From the NCBI GenBank assembly GCA_963705285.1, contig OY970066.1, forward strand, positions 4,464,001 through 4,528,000: a stretch of DNA of 64,000 bases, read 5' to 3'. The position numbers were made by a program, and so were the translations under genes. Position 1 is the stretch's first letter. Every line of letters starts with the position of its first letter. Shown piece after piece: positions 1-8,761 of the stretch. The notes under the pieces are model-generated. The model did not search any database. It worked only from the letters and a program-made list of their open reading frames with translations, and was not told the origin of the DNA. Origin of the DNA: JACMLD01 sp963705285. Lineage in GTDB: Bacteria; Bacteroidota; Bacteroidia; Chitinophagales; Chitinophagaceae.

Positions 1-1947
1 TCAGCAAAGCGCCGCTATGAGGAAGAAAATTTCGTGGATACGTCAAAAAATGTCTGGAACTTTTCTTTGCTAACCGATGAGGATGTCCGCAATTTTCAAA
101 ATGGAACGCATTACCGGTTGTATGAGAAAATGGGTTCGCATTCCATAGAAGTTAATAGCGGATGGGGGATGTATTTTGCCGTATGGGCGCCCAACGCCAC
201 TTCTGTATCGGTAAAAGGCAATTTCAATGATTGGAAGAACGGCGAATATGAATTGTATGCCCGCTGGGATAAAAGCGGTATCTGGGAAGGATTCATTCCC
301 GGTTTTACATTGGGTGAAGTATATAAGTACCATATTATTGGTTATATGGGCATGGAAACAGACAAAGGCGATCCGTTTGCTAATTTCTGGGAAATGCGCC
401 CCGATACCGCCTCTATTACCTGGGATATGCACTATGATTGGAAGGACGACGCCTGGATGAAAGAAAGAAAAACGCACAATGCGCTCAGTGCACCGTGGAG
501 CGTGTATGAAGTACACCTCAACAGCTGGATGCGGCCCGATAAAAACGATGAAGAATCATACAATACGTATGCGCAAATGCGCCAGCTGCTGGTGCCTTAT
601 GTAAAAGAAATGGGTTTTACCCATATTGAGCTGATGCCCGTAATGGAACACCCGTTTGATGGCAGTTGGGGCTACCAGGGCACAGGCTTCTTTGCGCCGA
701 CCTCGCGGTTTGGTTCTCCCCAAGAGTTTATGCAACTGGTGGAAGCATTCCACCATGAAGGCATTGGTGTTATTCTTGATTGGGTGCCCTCGCACTTTCC
801 GTATGATGCCCATGGCCTGTTTATGTTCGACGGCACACATACGTATGAATATGCAGATATGCGCAAAGGCTATCACCCCGACTGGAACTCCTATATCTTC
901 AATTACAAAAGGGGAGAAGTAAAATCGTTTCTTATCAGCAGCGCACGGTTCTGGTTCGATAAATTTCATGCAGATGGATTACGGGTAGATGCAGTTTCCT
1001 CGATGCTTAAACTCAATTATTCAAGAACAGAAGGTCAGTGGGAACCCAATGAATTTGGCGGCGATGGCAACCTGGAGGCCATTGCGTTTATAAAAGATCT
1101 CAACGAAACAACATTCAGGGATTTCCCCGATGTGCAAACTATAGCGGAAGAGTCCACTGATTGGCCGGGTGTTTCCAAACCAACTTTTGCAGATGGTTTG
1201 GGTTTTGGTATGAAATGGATGATGGGATGGATGCACGATACGCTTGATTATTTTAAACTTGATCCGCTGGCCAGGCAAGACCACCAGGATAAGTTTGCCT
1301 TTAGCATGATGTATTACTATGATGAAAATTTTATGCTGCCCCTTAGCCACGATGAAGTAGTACACGGCAAATCACCCATGCTTTATAAAATGCCGGGCGA
1401 TGACTGGCAGAAATTTGCTAACCTGCGGTTGTTGTACAGTTATATGTTTACACACCCTGGCGGCAAATTATTGTTTATGGGCAACGAGTTTGGCAGCACA
1501 TCTGAATGGAATTATAAAAGCGAACTCCCATGGGAATTGTTGCAGCATGATTCTCACAGAATGCTAAAAGATTGCGTGCGCGATCTTTGCCTGCTGCTGC
1601 GAAACGAGCCCGCATTATATGAAAAACAATTTACACAGGAGGGCTTTGAATGGATTGATCTCAACCACCGGCAGGAATCGGTGATAGTATTCCGGCGCAA
1701 AGGACTGCTACCTGAAAATGACTTGTTAATAATATTGAATATGACACCGGTTGTTAGAAACAATTGGAAAGTGTATGCCCACGATAAACCCAGCTGGAAA
1801 GAAATTTTTAACAGCGACGAAAAAAAATACTGGGGCACCGGTGACGTTTTTAACCCTTCGCCGGTTGTACAATTGGTTGACAAAAACACAGCCAACTACG
1901 AAATAAATGTACATTTGCCTGCGTTAGGTGCTATTGTGTTAAAATAG
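1..1947 (+). CDS. glgB: 1,4-alpha-glucan branching enzyme, 5' end at window edge
   Basis: Glycogen branching enzyme (GH13): cuts alpha-1,4-glucan and re-attaches the piece by an alpha-1,6 bond, in the cytoplasm. Numbering from the GTG at 34, an N-terminal CBM48-like beta domain (WGMYFAVWAPNA) is followed by the TIM barrel. The nucleophile is D319 in DGLRVDAV, the acid/base E372 in AEES and the third carboxylate D440 in SHDEVVHG. The 53- and 68-residue spacings equal those of E. coli GlgB. The frame is open upstream of the GTG to base 1 (reading SAKRRYEEENF), so the true start probably lies outside the window. 637 residues from the GTG is close to full length. A TPR gene follows after 31 bases. 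Confidence 0.95.
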   Translation, partial: SAKRRYEEENFVDTSKNVWNFSLLTDEDVRNFQNGTHYRLYEKMGSHSIEVNSGWGMYFAVWAPNATSVSVKGNFNDWKNGEYELYARWDKSGIWEGFIPGFTLGEVYKYHIIGYMGMETDKGDPFANFWEMRPDTASITWDMHYDWKDDAWMKERKTHNALSAPWSVYEVHLNSWMRPDKNDEESYNTYAQMRQLLVPYVKEMGFTHIELMPVMEHPFDGSWGYQGTGFFAPTSRFGSPQEFMQLVEAFHHEGIGVILDWVPSHFPYDAHGLFMFDGTHTYEYADMRKGYHPDWNSYIFNYKRGEVKSFLISSARFWFDKFHADGLRVDAVSSMLKLNYSRTEGQWEPNEFGGDGNLEAIAFIKDLNETTFRDFPDVQTIAEESTDWPGVSKPTFADGLGFGMKWMMGWMHDTLDYFKLDPLARQDHQDKFAFSMMYYYDENFMLPLSHDEVVHGKSPMLYKMPGDDWQKFANLRLLYSYMFTHPGGKLLFMGNEFGSTSEWNYKSELPWELLQHDSHRMLKDCVRDLCLLLRNEPALYEKQFTQEGFEWIDLNHRQESVIVFRRKGLLPENDLLIILNMTPVVRNNWKVYAHDKPSWKEIFNSDEKKYWGTGDVFNPSPVVQLVDKNTANYEINVHLPALGAIVLK

Positions 1948-1978
1948 AATTTCAATTGTTATCCGGCAATCATACACC

Positions 1979-3004
1979 ATGAAAAATTTAATTTTCGTAA
2001 CCCTGTTTTCATTACCAGTTATTGCTTTTTCTCAGAATGCAGACAGTGCTGCCTTTTATTTACAAAAAGGAAATGAAGCCAAACAAGGCAGGCTTTATTT
2101 GGTAGCCATGCAGCATTATAAAAAAGCGTTGCAGTTTGATGCAGCTAATATCAATGCCCAACGCGAGCTGGGCAAAGTATCAGTAGAAATGCGCAGGTAT
2201 CCCGATGCTATCACTGCATATAGTGAAGTTGTAAAGAAGGAACCCAACGACCCGGTAGCAAATGAAAACCTGGCCAGCCTGTATTTCTGGACACGCCGTT
2301 GGAATGATGCTATCATTGCTGCTAAAAAATTGCAGCAACTTAAAATTGGCAAGAACCCCGAGTACATCATTGGAAAAAGCTACGCTGAACTGGAAGATTA
2401 CAACCAGTCATTTGGCTATTTGCAAACAGCAGCAAAACAAGACAGCACCAATGCAGATATACCGTATACCATCGGGCGCGGCTATGTGGAAATGAGCAAT
2501 TACCGCGCTGCCGCACCATTTTTTGTAAAAGCTATTACACTCGATACCACGCAGCCGCGCTGGGTGTATGAAACAGCATTAAACTATGCTGCTATTCCTG
2601 ATGATAAAACGGCTATTAAATATTACCTGCTTGCGGCCGACAGAGGTTATAAGACAGACAATGATTACATAGAAAACCTGTCGATATCTTATGAAGGAAC
2701 AGGCCAGCTAGATAAAGGCATTGAACTGCTAAAAAAAGTACTGGAGAAAAAACCGGCAGACATGGCATTACTTAACGGCATTGCCCAGCTATACTACAAA
2801 ACAGGCAAATACCAGGAGGCTATTGACAATTGGGATAAAGTGCTGGGTTACGACAAACAGAACGCAAAGGCCCTATACATGATAGGCATGAGTTACCAGA
2901 AAAAAGGTGACAAAGAAAAAGGAATGCAGCTTTGCGACCAGGCCATAAGAATGGATCCAAAGCTATCTAGTTTGAAAGAGAAAAAAGGAAGCATGGGTCT
3001 ATAA
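1979..3004 (+). CDS. Secreted TPR-repeat protein
   Basis: 341 residues. An N-terminal signal peptide (MKNLIFVTLFSLPVIAFSQ) predicts export to the periplasm. The rest is tetratricopeptide helix pairs, recognisable from about residue 25 to 330 by repeated A-x-x-x-Y/F spacing such as NAQRELGKVSVEMRRYPDAI and ALYMIGMSYQKKGDKEKG. TPR arrays bind other proteins; no catalytic motif is visible. It lies 31 bases after the branching enzyme on the same strand, so co-transcription is possible, but a functional link to glycogen is only inferred. A strong hairpin terminator follows 20 bases after the stop. Confidence 0.85.
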   Translation: MKNLIFVTLFSLPVIAFSQNADSAAFYLQKGNEAKQGRLYLVAMQHYKKALQFDAANINAQRELGKVSVEMRRYPDAITAYSEVVKKEPNDPVANENLASLYFWTRRWNDAIIAAKKLQQLKIGKNPEYIIGKSYAELEDYNQSFGYLQTAAKQDSTNADIPYTIGRGYVEMSNYRAAAPFFVKAITLDTTQPRWVYETALNYAAIPDDKTAIKYYLLAADRGYKTDNDYIENLSISYEGTGQLDKGIELLKKVLEKKPADMALLNGIAQLYYKTGKYQEAIDNWDKVLGYDKQNAKALYMIGMSYQKKGDKEKGMQLCDQAIRMDPKLSSLKEKKGSMGL

Positions 3005-3024
3005 ATAACCTGTACACAATATTG

Positions 3025-3053
3025 AAAGCTGTCTCCAAAAGGCAGCTTTTTTT
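3025..3053 (+). terminator. Intrinsic terminator after the TPR gene
   Basis: Nine-pair stem AAAGCTGTC/GGCAGCTTT (3025-3033 with 3041-3049, one G-T pair), a 7-base loop, then a run of seven T from 3047. Confidence 0.85.
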
Positions 3054-3716
3054 ATGCATGTTCTGCAAATCTTTGTTGAATCAAGCCGCAGCAAAACAAC
3101 TGCGCAACGCCAGAACATACAATTTTACCGCTTGTCGAAGCCATGGAAGTAGCTAAACAGCCACTACATGTATGTTCCGTTAGCGAGGCAATTAGGTACA
3201 CTAAACAACACACTGCTATATACAGCAACGTGCGAGAAAGCCACTTGCAGATTTTGAAGAATAAGCACACATTTATAGATTATGGCTTCCCCAGGGAAAA
3301 ACAACGCAATGCGTTTTTCTTGGGCGCGTATAGCGTTAAAAACCCACTCAACAATAATGCATCGAAAGTGGCGGACGATACCGTATACTGGTTGGCGCCG
3401 GCTGACTCAGCTTTTCCGGAATGTGCCGTTCTGCATAGGAAATGAAAAAGTTGCCGTCAAGACCTGTGTTAACAATTTTTTAATGTACACGGCGCGTTGG
3501 GGCGAACCACGCGGGTTTCCGCAACGCTTTTCTATTTGCGAACTGAACAGGTTTCGCGCTAGTTCCGACTCTCTCTGAGAACTTCAAGCCATTTGCGTAC
3601 TATATTATAGGTGTGTACTGGCATACCATCAAATACTACGTTAGATAATAGTTTACAATTCCCCCAAAGTCTACAGAAAATGTGGAATTATATGCTCAAT
3701 TAGTACATGTTGAAAA
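3054..3716. other. Intergenic stretch without a convincing gene
   Basis: About 660 bases between the terminator and the promoter of the next gene. Short open frames exist on both strands (for example 3143-3445 +), but their translations show no signal peptide, no recognisable family and overlapping competing frames. I see no RNA gene here. Confidence 0.5.
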
Positions 3717-3724
3717 TATTTTTG
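3717..3724 (+). promoter_or_regulatory. Bacteroidota -7 box TATTTTTG
   Basis: Exact match to the TAnnTTTG -7 consensus used by the Bacteroidota primary sigma factor, followed by CACC. It sits 87 bases ahead of the small-peptide ATG at 3812. No clear -33 element is seen. Confidence 0.55.
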
Positions 3725-3811
3725 CACCAATCGCTAAAAAATTTTCAAATTGGCCCGTTGTGGTATCATTCTTGGTTAGTAGCAGATATTACCTAATTAA
3801 ATTATGAAATC

Positions 3812-4063
3812 ATGAAAAAATTAATTATTATCAGCAGCGCTTTAATAGCATTTTCGGCAGTAAATCTTTTTGCTAATAACAGTAATGCATACACGAATTC
3901 ACCTGATGTAGCTGTAACAGATACTGTTCCTAAGAAAGACACTACTAAGAAAGACTCAGGCTTGGTACAGCTTACAGAAAATACAGCGTACGTAGCAAGT
4001 CTTGATACAGTTCCTAAAAAAGATACTACCAAGAAAGATTCAATAGCATACGCAGTACGCTAA
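3812..4063 (+). CDS. Small exported peptide with duplicated KKDTTKKDS motif
   Basis: 83 residues. A clear signal peptide (MKKLIIISSALIAFSAVNLFA) is followed by a short lysine/threonine/aspartate-rich mature part. The 13-residue word DTVPKKDTTKKDS occurs twice (about residues 37-49 and 66-78), separated by a 16-residue linker, so the mature protein is essentially a tandem duplication. Function is unknown. It has its own promoter-like box and a strong downstream hairpin, which supports a single-gene transcript. Small exported K/T/D-rich proteins of this sort are familiar from Chitinophagaceae genomes, but I cannot name a family. Confidence 0.75.
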   Translation: MKKLIIISSALIAFSAVNLFANNSNAYTNSPDVAVTDTVPKKDTTKKDSGLVQLTENTAYVASLDTVPKKDTTKKDSIAYAVR

Positions 4064-4162
4064 GAGAATTTTCTTTTCAAACAACTATAGTAATTCCTGC
4101 AACTGGTTCAATGATCAGTAAATGGAAACCGGTTGTTCCGGATTAGGATATCTTTCTATCAA

Positions 4163-4212
4163 CCCCCGGGTAATAAAAGCGTTAAAAGGTTTTATGTACC
4201 CGGGGTTTTTTG
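4163..4212 (+). terminator. Intrinsic terminator after the small peptide gene
   Basis: Left arm CCCCGGGTA (4164-4172) pairs with TACCCGGGG (4197-4205), with a 24-base loop and then a T run to about 4211. Its position inside the upstream extension of the next open frame argues that the receptor gene starts downstream of here. Confidence 0.8.
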
Positions 4213-4293
4213 TGCCTATAGCTGTACACCTGCAAACTGATTTTTTACGTCATCTACGGCACAATCTCCCGCCGCTGGTAACGCAGATTGGGC

Positions 4294-4301
4294 TATTTTT
4301 G
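4294..4301 (+). promoter_or_regulatory. -7 box TATTTTTG for the TonB receptor
   Basis: TAnnTTTG match between the terminator at 4163-4212 and the presumed receptor start near 4344-4363. No clear -33 element. Confidence 0.5.
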
Positions 4302-4343
4302 TTTCAGTTTACCAAAAAGCTGAATGGAGTGGCACAACCAAGA

Positions 4344-6725
4344 TTGTTACTGTTTGCAAATAATGGCGTTCATACAAAGTTTTTTTGTATTATTTTTTGT
4401 TCATTGATTGCCCTTAGTAGCGTTGGGCAAAACAAGTTTACTATCAGTGGCTATGTAAAAGATTCATTGACCGGTGAAACGCTGATTGGTGCTACACTAC
4501 AAGCCGGCTCGAAAGGAAAAGGCGTGAACAGTAATGCTTATGGCTTTTATTCCATCACGCTGGACGCAGGGGATTACGAACTCAGTTGTTCCTTTGTAGG
4601 CTACCAGGGCAGAAGGGTTGCCTTGAGTTTAACCGGCAATCAAACGTATAATTTCTTATTACCCCCAAGGGCGGCCGCCAGTGAGGAAGTGGTGGTGTAC
4701 GGCAAACGGCGCGATGAAAACGTAAAAAATGCGCAGATGGGCCGTTTTGATTTATCTGTTGCACGGGTGAAGGCACTGCCGGTCTTATTGGGCGAAGTGG
4801 ACTTGTTAAAAACACTGCAATTGCTACCCGGCATTCGCAATGCCGGTGAAGGCAACACTGGTTTGTATGTACGGGGTGGCGGGCCAGATCAAAATCTTAT
4901 TATTCTGGATGATGCCGTCGTATACAATACGGGTCACCTGTTTGGCTTCTTTTCCATTTTTAATGCTGATGCCATCAAGAATGTAACGCTTATTAAAGGC
5001 GGTATGCCGGCACAATATGGCGGACGGCTATCATCAGTGCTGGATGTTGCTATGAAAGACGGCAATGCCAATAAGCTGCAGGTAGATGGGGGCATTGGTT
5101 TAATAGCTTCCAGAATTTCCGTACAAGGGCCTATTAAAAAAGAAAAGGCCTCCTTTATTGTTTCCGCCAGGCGAACTTATATAGATGTACTGATCAAACC
5201 GTTTATACCCAGCAGCAGCGAATTTCATGGGTCAGGTTACTATTTCTATGATCTGAATACAAAAGTGAATTATAAAATTTCAGAAAAAGACCGGGTATAT
5301 CTCAGCGGGTATTTTGGGAAGGATGTTTTTGATTTCAGGAACAGCCGCCGCTCATTCAATGCCAACATTCCCTGGGGCAATGCTACTGCCACACTGCGCT
5401 GGAACCATGTTTTCAACCAACGCTTGTTTGCGAATACCACGCTGGTATACAATAAATACAATTTTTCTTTCAACGCCTCACAAAACGATTTCAATATAAA
5501 ACTGGCATCTGGTATTAAAGATCTCAATGCAAAAATTGATTTTGATTATTACCCTGCCCCGCAACATAAGATAAAATTCGGCGGCTTGTACACGCACCAT
5601 ACCTTTACCCCCAATGTTTTAAGCGGCAACCAGGATACCACACGGTTTGAGCCCAATAACGCCAATAACAAATATGCCAATGAAGCTGCGCTTTATATAC
5701 AGGATGATTGGGAGCTGACCAGCAAACTAAAGCTTAACGTCGGCCTTCGTTATAGCAGTTTTAAACAGGTGGGCCCCTATACAAATTATACCGAAGACGC
5801 CAATGGTAATAAACTCGATAGCACCGTATTTGCCCGGGGTGCCAAAGTAAAAACCTATGGCGGATTTGAACCGCGTGCCACCCTGCGCTATGCCATTAAC
5901 GATGAAACTTCTTTAAAAGCGGCGGTAACCCGCAATCTCCAGTACATACACCTGGTCAGCAATGCCGGTTCTACACTGCCTACGGATCTATGGGTACCCA
6001 GCACCTATTATGTGCAACCCCAAATAGCGTGGCAATACGCAGCCGGGTTTTTTAAAAATTTTAAAGACAATACCTACGAAACTTCGCTGGAAGTTTATTA
6101 CAAAGACATGCGCAACCAGATAGAATACAAAGAAGGATACACCCCCTCTTTGACAGACCCTGAAAAACAATTTGTTTTCGGCAGGGGATGGAGCTATGGC
6201 GCGGAACTTTATATCGGCAAAAACAAGGGACGGTTAACGGGCTGGCTGGGGTATACACTCAGCTGGACGTACCGCAAATTTCCGCAGATAAACGGGGGTG
6301 AGCAGTACTTTGCCAAATACGATCGCCGAAATGATCTATCTGCCGTTACCACCTATGAGCTGAATAAAAAATGGAAATTATCTGCTGTTTTTGTATACGG
6401 AACGGGTAATGCCACCACCTTGCCTGAACGCTTTTACATCATCGGCGGAATCTTAACGCAGGAATACAGTAAAGTAAACCAGTACCGTTTGCCATCTTAC
6501 CACCGGCTTGATTTTGCCGCCACGTACACACCGCAACCCAAACGTAAAAAAAGAATTCAAAGCAGTTGGGTATTTAGCGTATACAACGTGTATAGCCGCG
6601 CTAATCCTTATTTTATTTACTATGACCAGGAGGGTAGTCCGTACGACAATACGCTAAAGGTGGAAGCCCGCCAGGTGTCGCTGTTTCCGGTAATACCGGC
6701 GGTGACCTATAATTTTCATTTTTAG
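4344..6725 (+). CDS. TonB-dependent outer-membrane receptor with N-terminal carboxypeptidase-regulatory domain
   Basis: Outer-membrane beta-barrel importer powered by TonB; the substrate is unknown. After a hydrophobic leader (CIIFCSLIALSSVGQ) comes a carboxypeptidase-D regulatory-like beta-sandwich (FTISGYVKDSLTGETLIGAT). Next is the plug (LLPGIRNAGEG, YVRGGGPDQNLIILDDAVV, GGMPAQYGGRLSSVLDV) and then a long barrel ending in the aromatic VTYNFHF. No SusD gene is adjacent. The frame is open back to 4122, but that stretch holds the upstream gene's terminator. No ATG lies in frame near the leader: TTG 4344 is the in-frame choice used here. An ATG at 4363 would give an ideal signal peptide only if the T7 tract at 4380-4386 were one base longer. 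Confidence 0.88.
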   Translation: MLLFANNGVHTKFFCIIFCSLIALSSVGQNKFTISGYVKDSLTGETLIGATLQAGSKGKGVNSNAYGFYSITLDAGDYELSCSFVGYQGRRVALSLTGNQTYNFLLPPRAAASEEVVVYGKRRDENVKNAQMGRFDLSVARVKALPVLLGEVDLLKTLQLLPGIRNAGEGNTGLYVRGGGPDQNLIILDDAVVYNTGHLFGFFSIFNADAIKNVTLIKGGMPAQYGGRLSSVLDVAMKDGNANKLQVDGGIGLIASRISVQGPIKKEKASFIVSARRTYIDVLIKPFIPSSSEFHGSGYYFYDLNTKVNYKISEKDRVYLSGYFGKDVFDFRNSRRSFNANIPWGNATATLRWNHVFNQRLFANTTLVYNKYNFSFNASQNDFNIKLASGIKDLNAKIDFDYYPAPQHKIKFGGLYTHHTFTPNVLSGNQDTTRFEPNNANNKYANEAALYIQDDWELTSKLKLNVGLRYSSFKQVGPYTNYTEDANGNKLDSTVFARGAKVKTYGGFEPRATLRYAINDETSLKAAVTRNLQYIHLVSNAGSTLPTDLWVPSTYYVQPQIAWQYAAGFFKNFKDNTYETSLEVYYKDMRNQIEYKEGYTPSLTDPEKQFVFGRGWSYGAELYIGKNKGRLTGWLGYTLSWTYRKFPQINGGEQYFAKYDRRNDLSAVTTYELNKKWKLSAVFVYGTGNATTLPERFYIIGGILTQEYSKVNQYRLPSYHRLDFAATYTPQPKRKKRIQSSWVFSVYNVYSRANPYFIYYDQEGSPYDNTLKVEARQVSLFPVIPAVTYNFHF

Positions 6726-6819
6726 TTTGCGATCCCCTACACTAATGAAGACAGCATGTAGATAAGGAGATTATACTGGCTAACGCTGTCTGCAAGATTT
6801 TAATTTTATAAGGCTGCGC

Positions 6820-6971
6820 CTAAAAACGCAGGCTCACACGGATACCTTGCCTGTTTCCATGAAAAAGATACAGTGGTGTTGGTTATACCTATACAAATGC
6901 GGAATAGCCGTAGAGAGTTGCCTGGCCTTAAAAATTTTTATTGAATACCGGAATGCCGTCGACTACAAAAA
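6820..6971 (-). pseudogene. Possible remnant of an outer-membrane barrel C terminus
   Basis: Read on the minus strand, this spacer gives VVDGIPVFNKNF, stops, then LYLFHGNRQGIRVSLRF followed by a stop at 6820-6822. The GIRVSLRF ending with a terminal phenylalanine resembles beta-barrel C termini. With internal stops it can only be a vestige. The call is weak and rests on one short motif. Confidence 0.25.
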
Positions 6972-6998
6972 GAAAGCAGCGGCCAGTGCTGCGGAACG

Positions 6999-7895
6999 CT
7001 ACCGGTGCTGTTCATAATAATTAGCCGGAATCGTATGCTGTAATGAACCCAGTTCTGCAGGCGTTAGAAGGGGTGTGGCTCCTGTTGCAACAACATCATG
7101 GAGCTGTTCCATGGTTCTTATTCCTACAACTGCAGATGTAATGGCTGGTTGCTGCAATACAAACTGTAATGCCGTATGCGTAGCATTTCTATGGGTGCCT
7201 GATAAAGATTGTATACCTGCAGCCGCTTTTTCTACCTGTGATGTGGTATACGTTAGATAAAGTTTGGCCGGTTTATCAACCAGCAATCCGCCGGCAAGGC
7301 TGCCTCTTGCTAGTACGCCTATATTTTTATCTTGTAAAAGATGAAAACAACTTTCTTCCGGCCTTCTGTCCAGCAGGCTGTATTGCATCATAACGCTGGC
7401 AATGCCCGCACGGAAAGCATATGCCCGTATTACATTTGGCCGGATAGAAGAAATGCCAAAAAACCTGATTTTTCCCTGCTGCTGCAAAATGGTAAATGCT
7501 TCAATGGTTTCGTCAATATTATCGTTGATGGTTCCGCCGTGCAACTGGTACAAATCAATATAATCTGTTTGCAATCTATTCAGGCTGTTATTAACCGCAG
7601 ATAAAATATAGTCTTTACGCGGGTTCCAATCCCATCCGCTACCGTCTTCTTTCCATTGATTGCCCACTTTGGTGGCAATGACCAGGTCTTTGCGTTTTTC
7701 CTTGAGTGCATTGCCCAATGTTATTTCATTATTACCCCGGGCATAGAGGTCGGCCGTATCAAAAAAATTGATGCCATTGTCTATTGCAGCATGCAGCACG
7801 CGCCGGTTGAGTGCATCATCATCGCCCAACGACATACAGCCAAAGCCAATGCGGCTAACCGACAACGCTGTTTTTCCCAAAGCCCTGTATTCCAT
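6999..7895 (-). CDS. Aldo/keto reductase
   Basis: 298-residue NAD(P)H-dependent oxidoreductase of the AKR superfamily, cytoplasmic. The catalytic tetrad is intact: D46 and Y51 in FFDTADLY, K76 in ATKVG and H119 in DLYQLHG. The opening MEYRALGKTALSVSRIGFG is typical of the AKR group that includes YajO and Tas-like proteins. The substrate is not evident. It stands alone between the receptor remnant and the VanZ-like gene, with no operon partner. Confidence 0.9.
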   Translation of the reverse strand: MEYRALGKTALSVSRIGFGCMSLGDDDALNRRVLHAAIDNGINFFDTADLYARGNNEITLGNALKEKRKDLVIATKVGNQWKEDGSGWDWNPRKDYILSAVNNSLNRLQTDYIDLYQLHGGTINDNIDETIEAFTILQQQGKIRFFGISSIRPNVIRAYAFRAGIASVMMQYSLLDRRPEESCFHLLQDKNIGVLARGSLAGGLLVDKPAKLYLTYTTSQVEKAAAGIQSLSGTHRNATHTALQFVLQQPAITSAVVGIRTMEQLHDVVATGATPLLTPAELGSLQHTIPANYYEQHR

Positions 7896-8106
7896 AGATG
7901 CATTTTACGCAATGGTAAATAAATTGTTTGGATTACCGCAGGATAAACTAAAATTCATTTTCTTGATGTACCATGTAGTACAGCTAATCTGCGAATCAGC
8001 GGCCGTTCAAATGCACCAATACAATTTTATGAAATTATTTGGAGTTAGTTCCATCCCGGGTGTACGGCTGCAAGCAGAAAAGAATTAACTTCAGCATCAT
8101 CACACA

Positions 8107-8760
8107 ATGAAAACAATCAAAAAAATAGCTGTTGTACTGCCTGTACTGCTGGTGGCATTTGTGTATTTGTTTCCCATTCAGTTCAGGTATATGCGCGGCA
8201 CCAAAATGTTGTTGTCTGGTGTTGCTGTGGGCATATTTTTTCTGTGGGTGATAGTGGGTGCCCTGCGCCGCAGGCAACAGTCACTTTTTGATGTGATAGT
8301 GCAATCAAGTTTTTACCTGTACATATTCAGTGTGCTTACATTGACCGGTTATTTCGTTTTCTTTCACCATGTATCTGCACATGGGTGGTGGCAGAGAATG
8401 GTGCACCGTGTGGCCACCAATGACAAGGTAAGCCTGGAGCCATTTCTTTTTTTAAAAGCCCGGCATGTATTTACGTATGATGTGGTAGGCAATTTTATGA
8501 TGTTGATGCCCCTGGGTATCTATTTGCCAATTTTGTACAAACGCATCCGGCATTTTGTGGCGGTAACGCTGGTAGCCATGTTGGTATCTGTTACTATTGA
8601 GCTGATGCAGCTCGCAACCAATGTGCGCATTACTGATATCAACGATGTAATATTGAATACAGCGGGTGCTGCGGTGGGATTTATGGTGTACTACATCGTT
8701 TACGCTTTGTTTATCAAGCCGTCAGCCACCCCTAAATATCAAATGTCTGCCTCTCAATAA
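8107..8760 (+). CDS. VanZ-like integral membrane protein
   Basis: 217 residues with four to five hydrophobic segments (residues about 5-23, 37-55, 63-82, 130-150, 155-200). The later part has the VanZ-type pattern: a polar loop, then GNFMMLMPLGIYLPILYK and TIELMQLATNVRITDINDVILN. The DxxDxxxN-like word DINDVILNTAGAAVGF is the conserved VanZ feature. VanZ relatives have been linked to glycopeptide or lipid-related phenotypes, but the biochemical role is uncertain. It ends one base from the stop of the convergent aldehyde dehydrogenase gene. Confidence 0.8.
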   Translation: MKTIKKIAVVLPVLLVAFVYLFPIQFRYMRGTKMLLSGVAVGIFFLWVIVGALRRRQQSLFDVIVQSSFYLYIFSVLTLTGYFVFFHHVSAHGWWQRMVHRVATNDKVSLEPFLFLKARHVFTYDVVGNFMMLMPLGIYLPILYKRIRHFVAVTLVAMLVSVTIELMQLATNVRITDINDVILNTAGAAVGFMVYYIVYALFIKPSATPKYQMSASQ

Positions 8761-8761
8761 A

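Noticed and set aside
3143..3445. 100-codon open frame between the TPR gene and the small peptide gene
   Set aside because: No start context, no family and conflicting overlapping frames; kept as intergenic.
4122..4343. N-terminal extension of the TonB receptor to ATG 4122
   Set aside because: Contains the terminator hairpin of the previous gene and puts 90 residues before the export leader.
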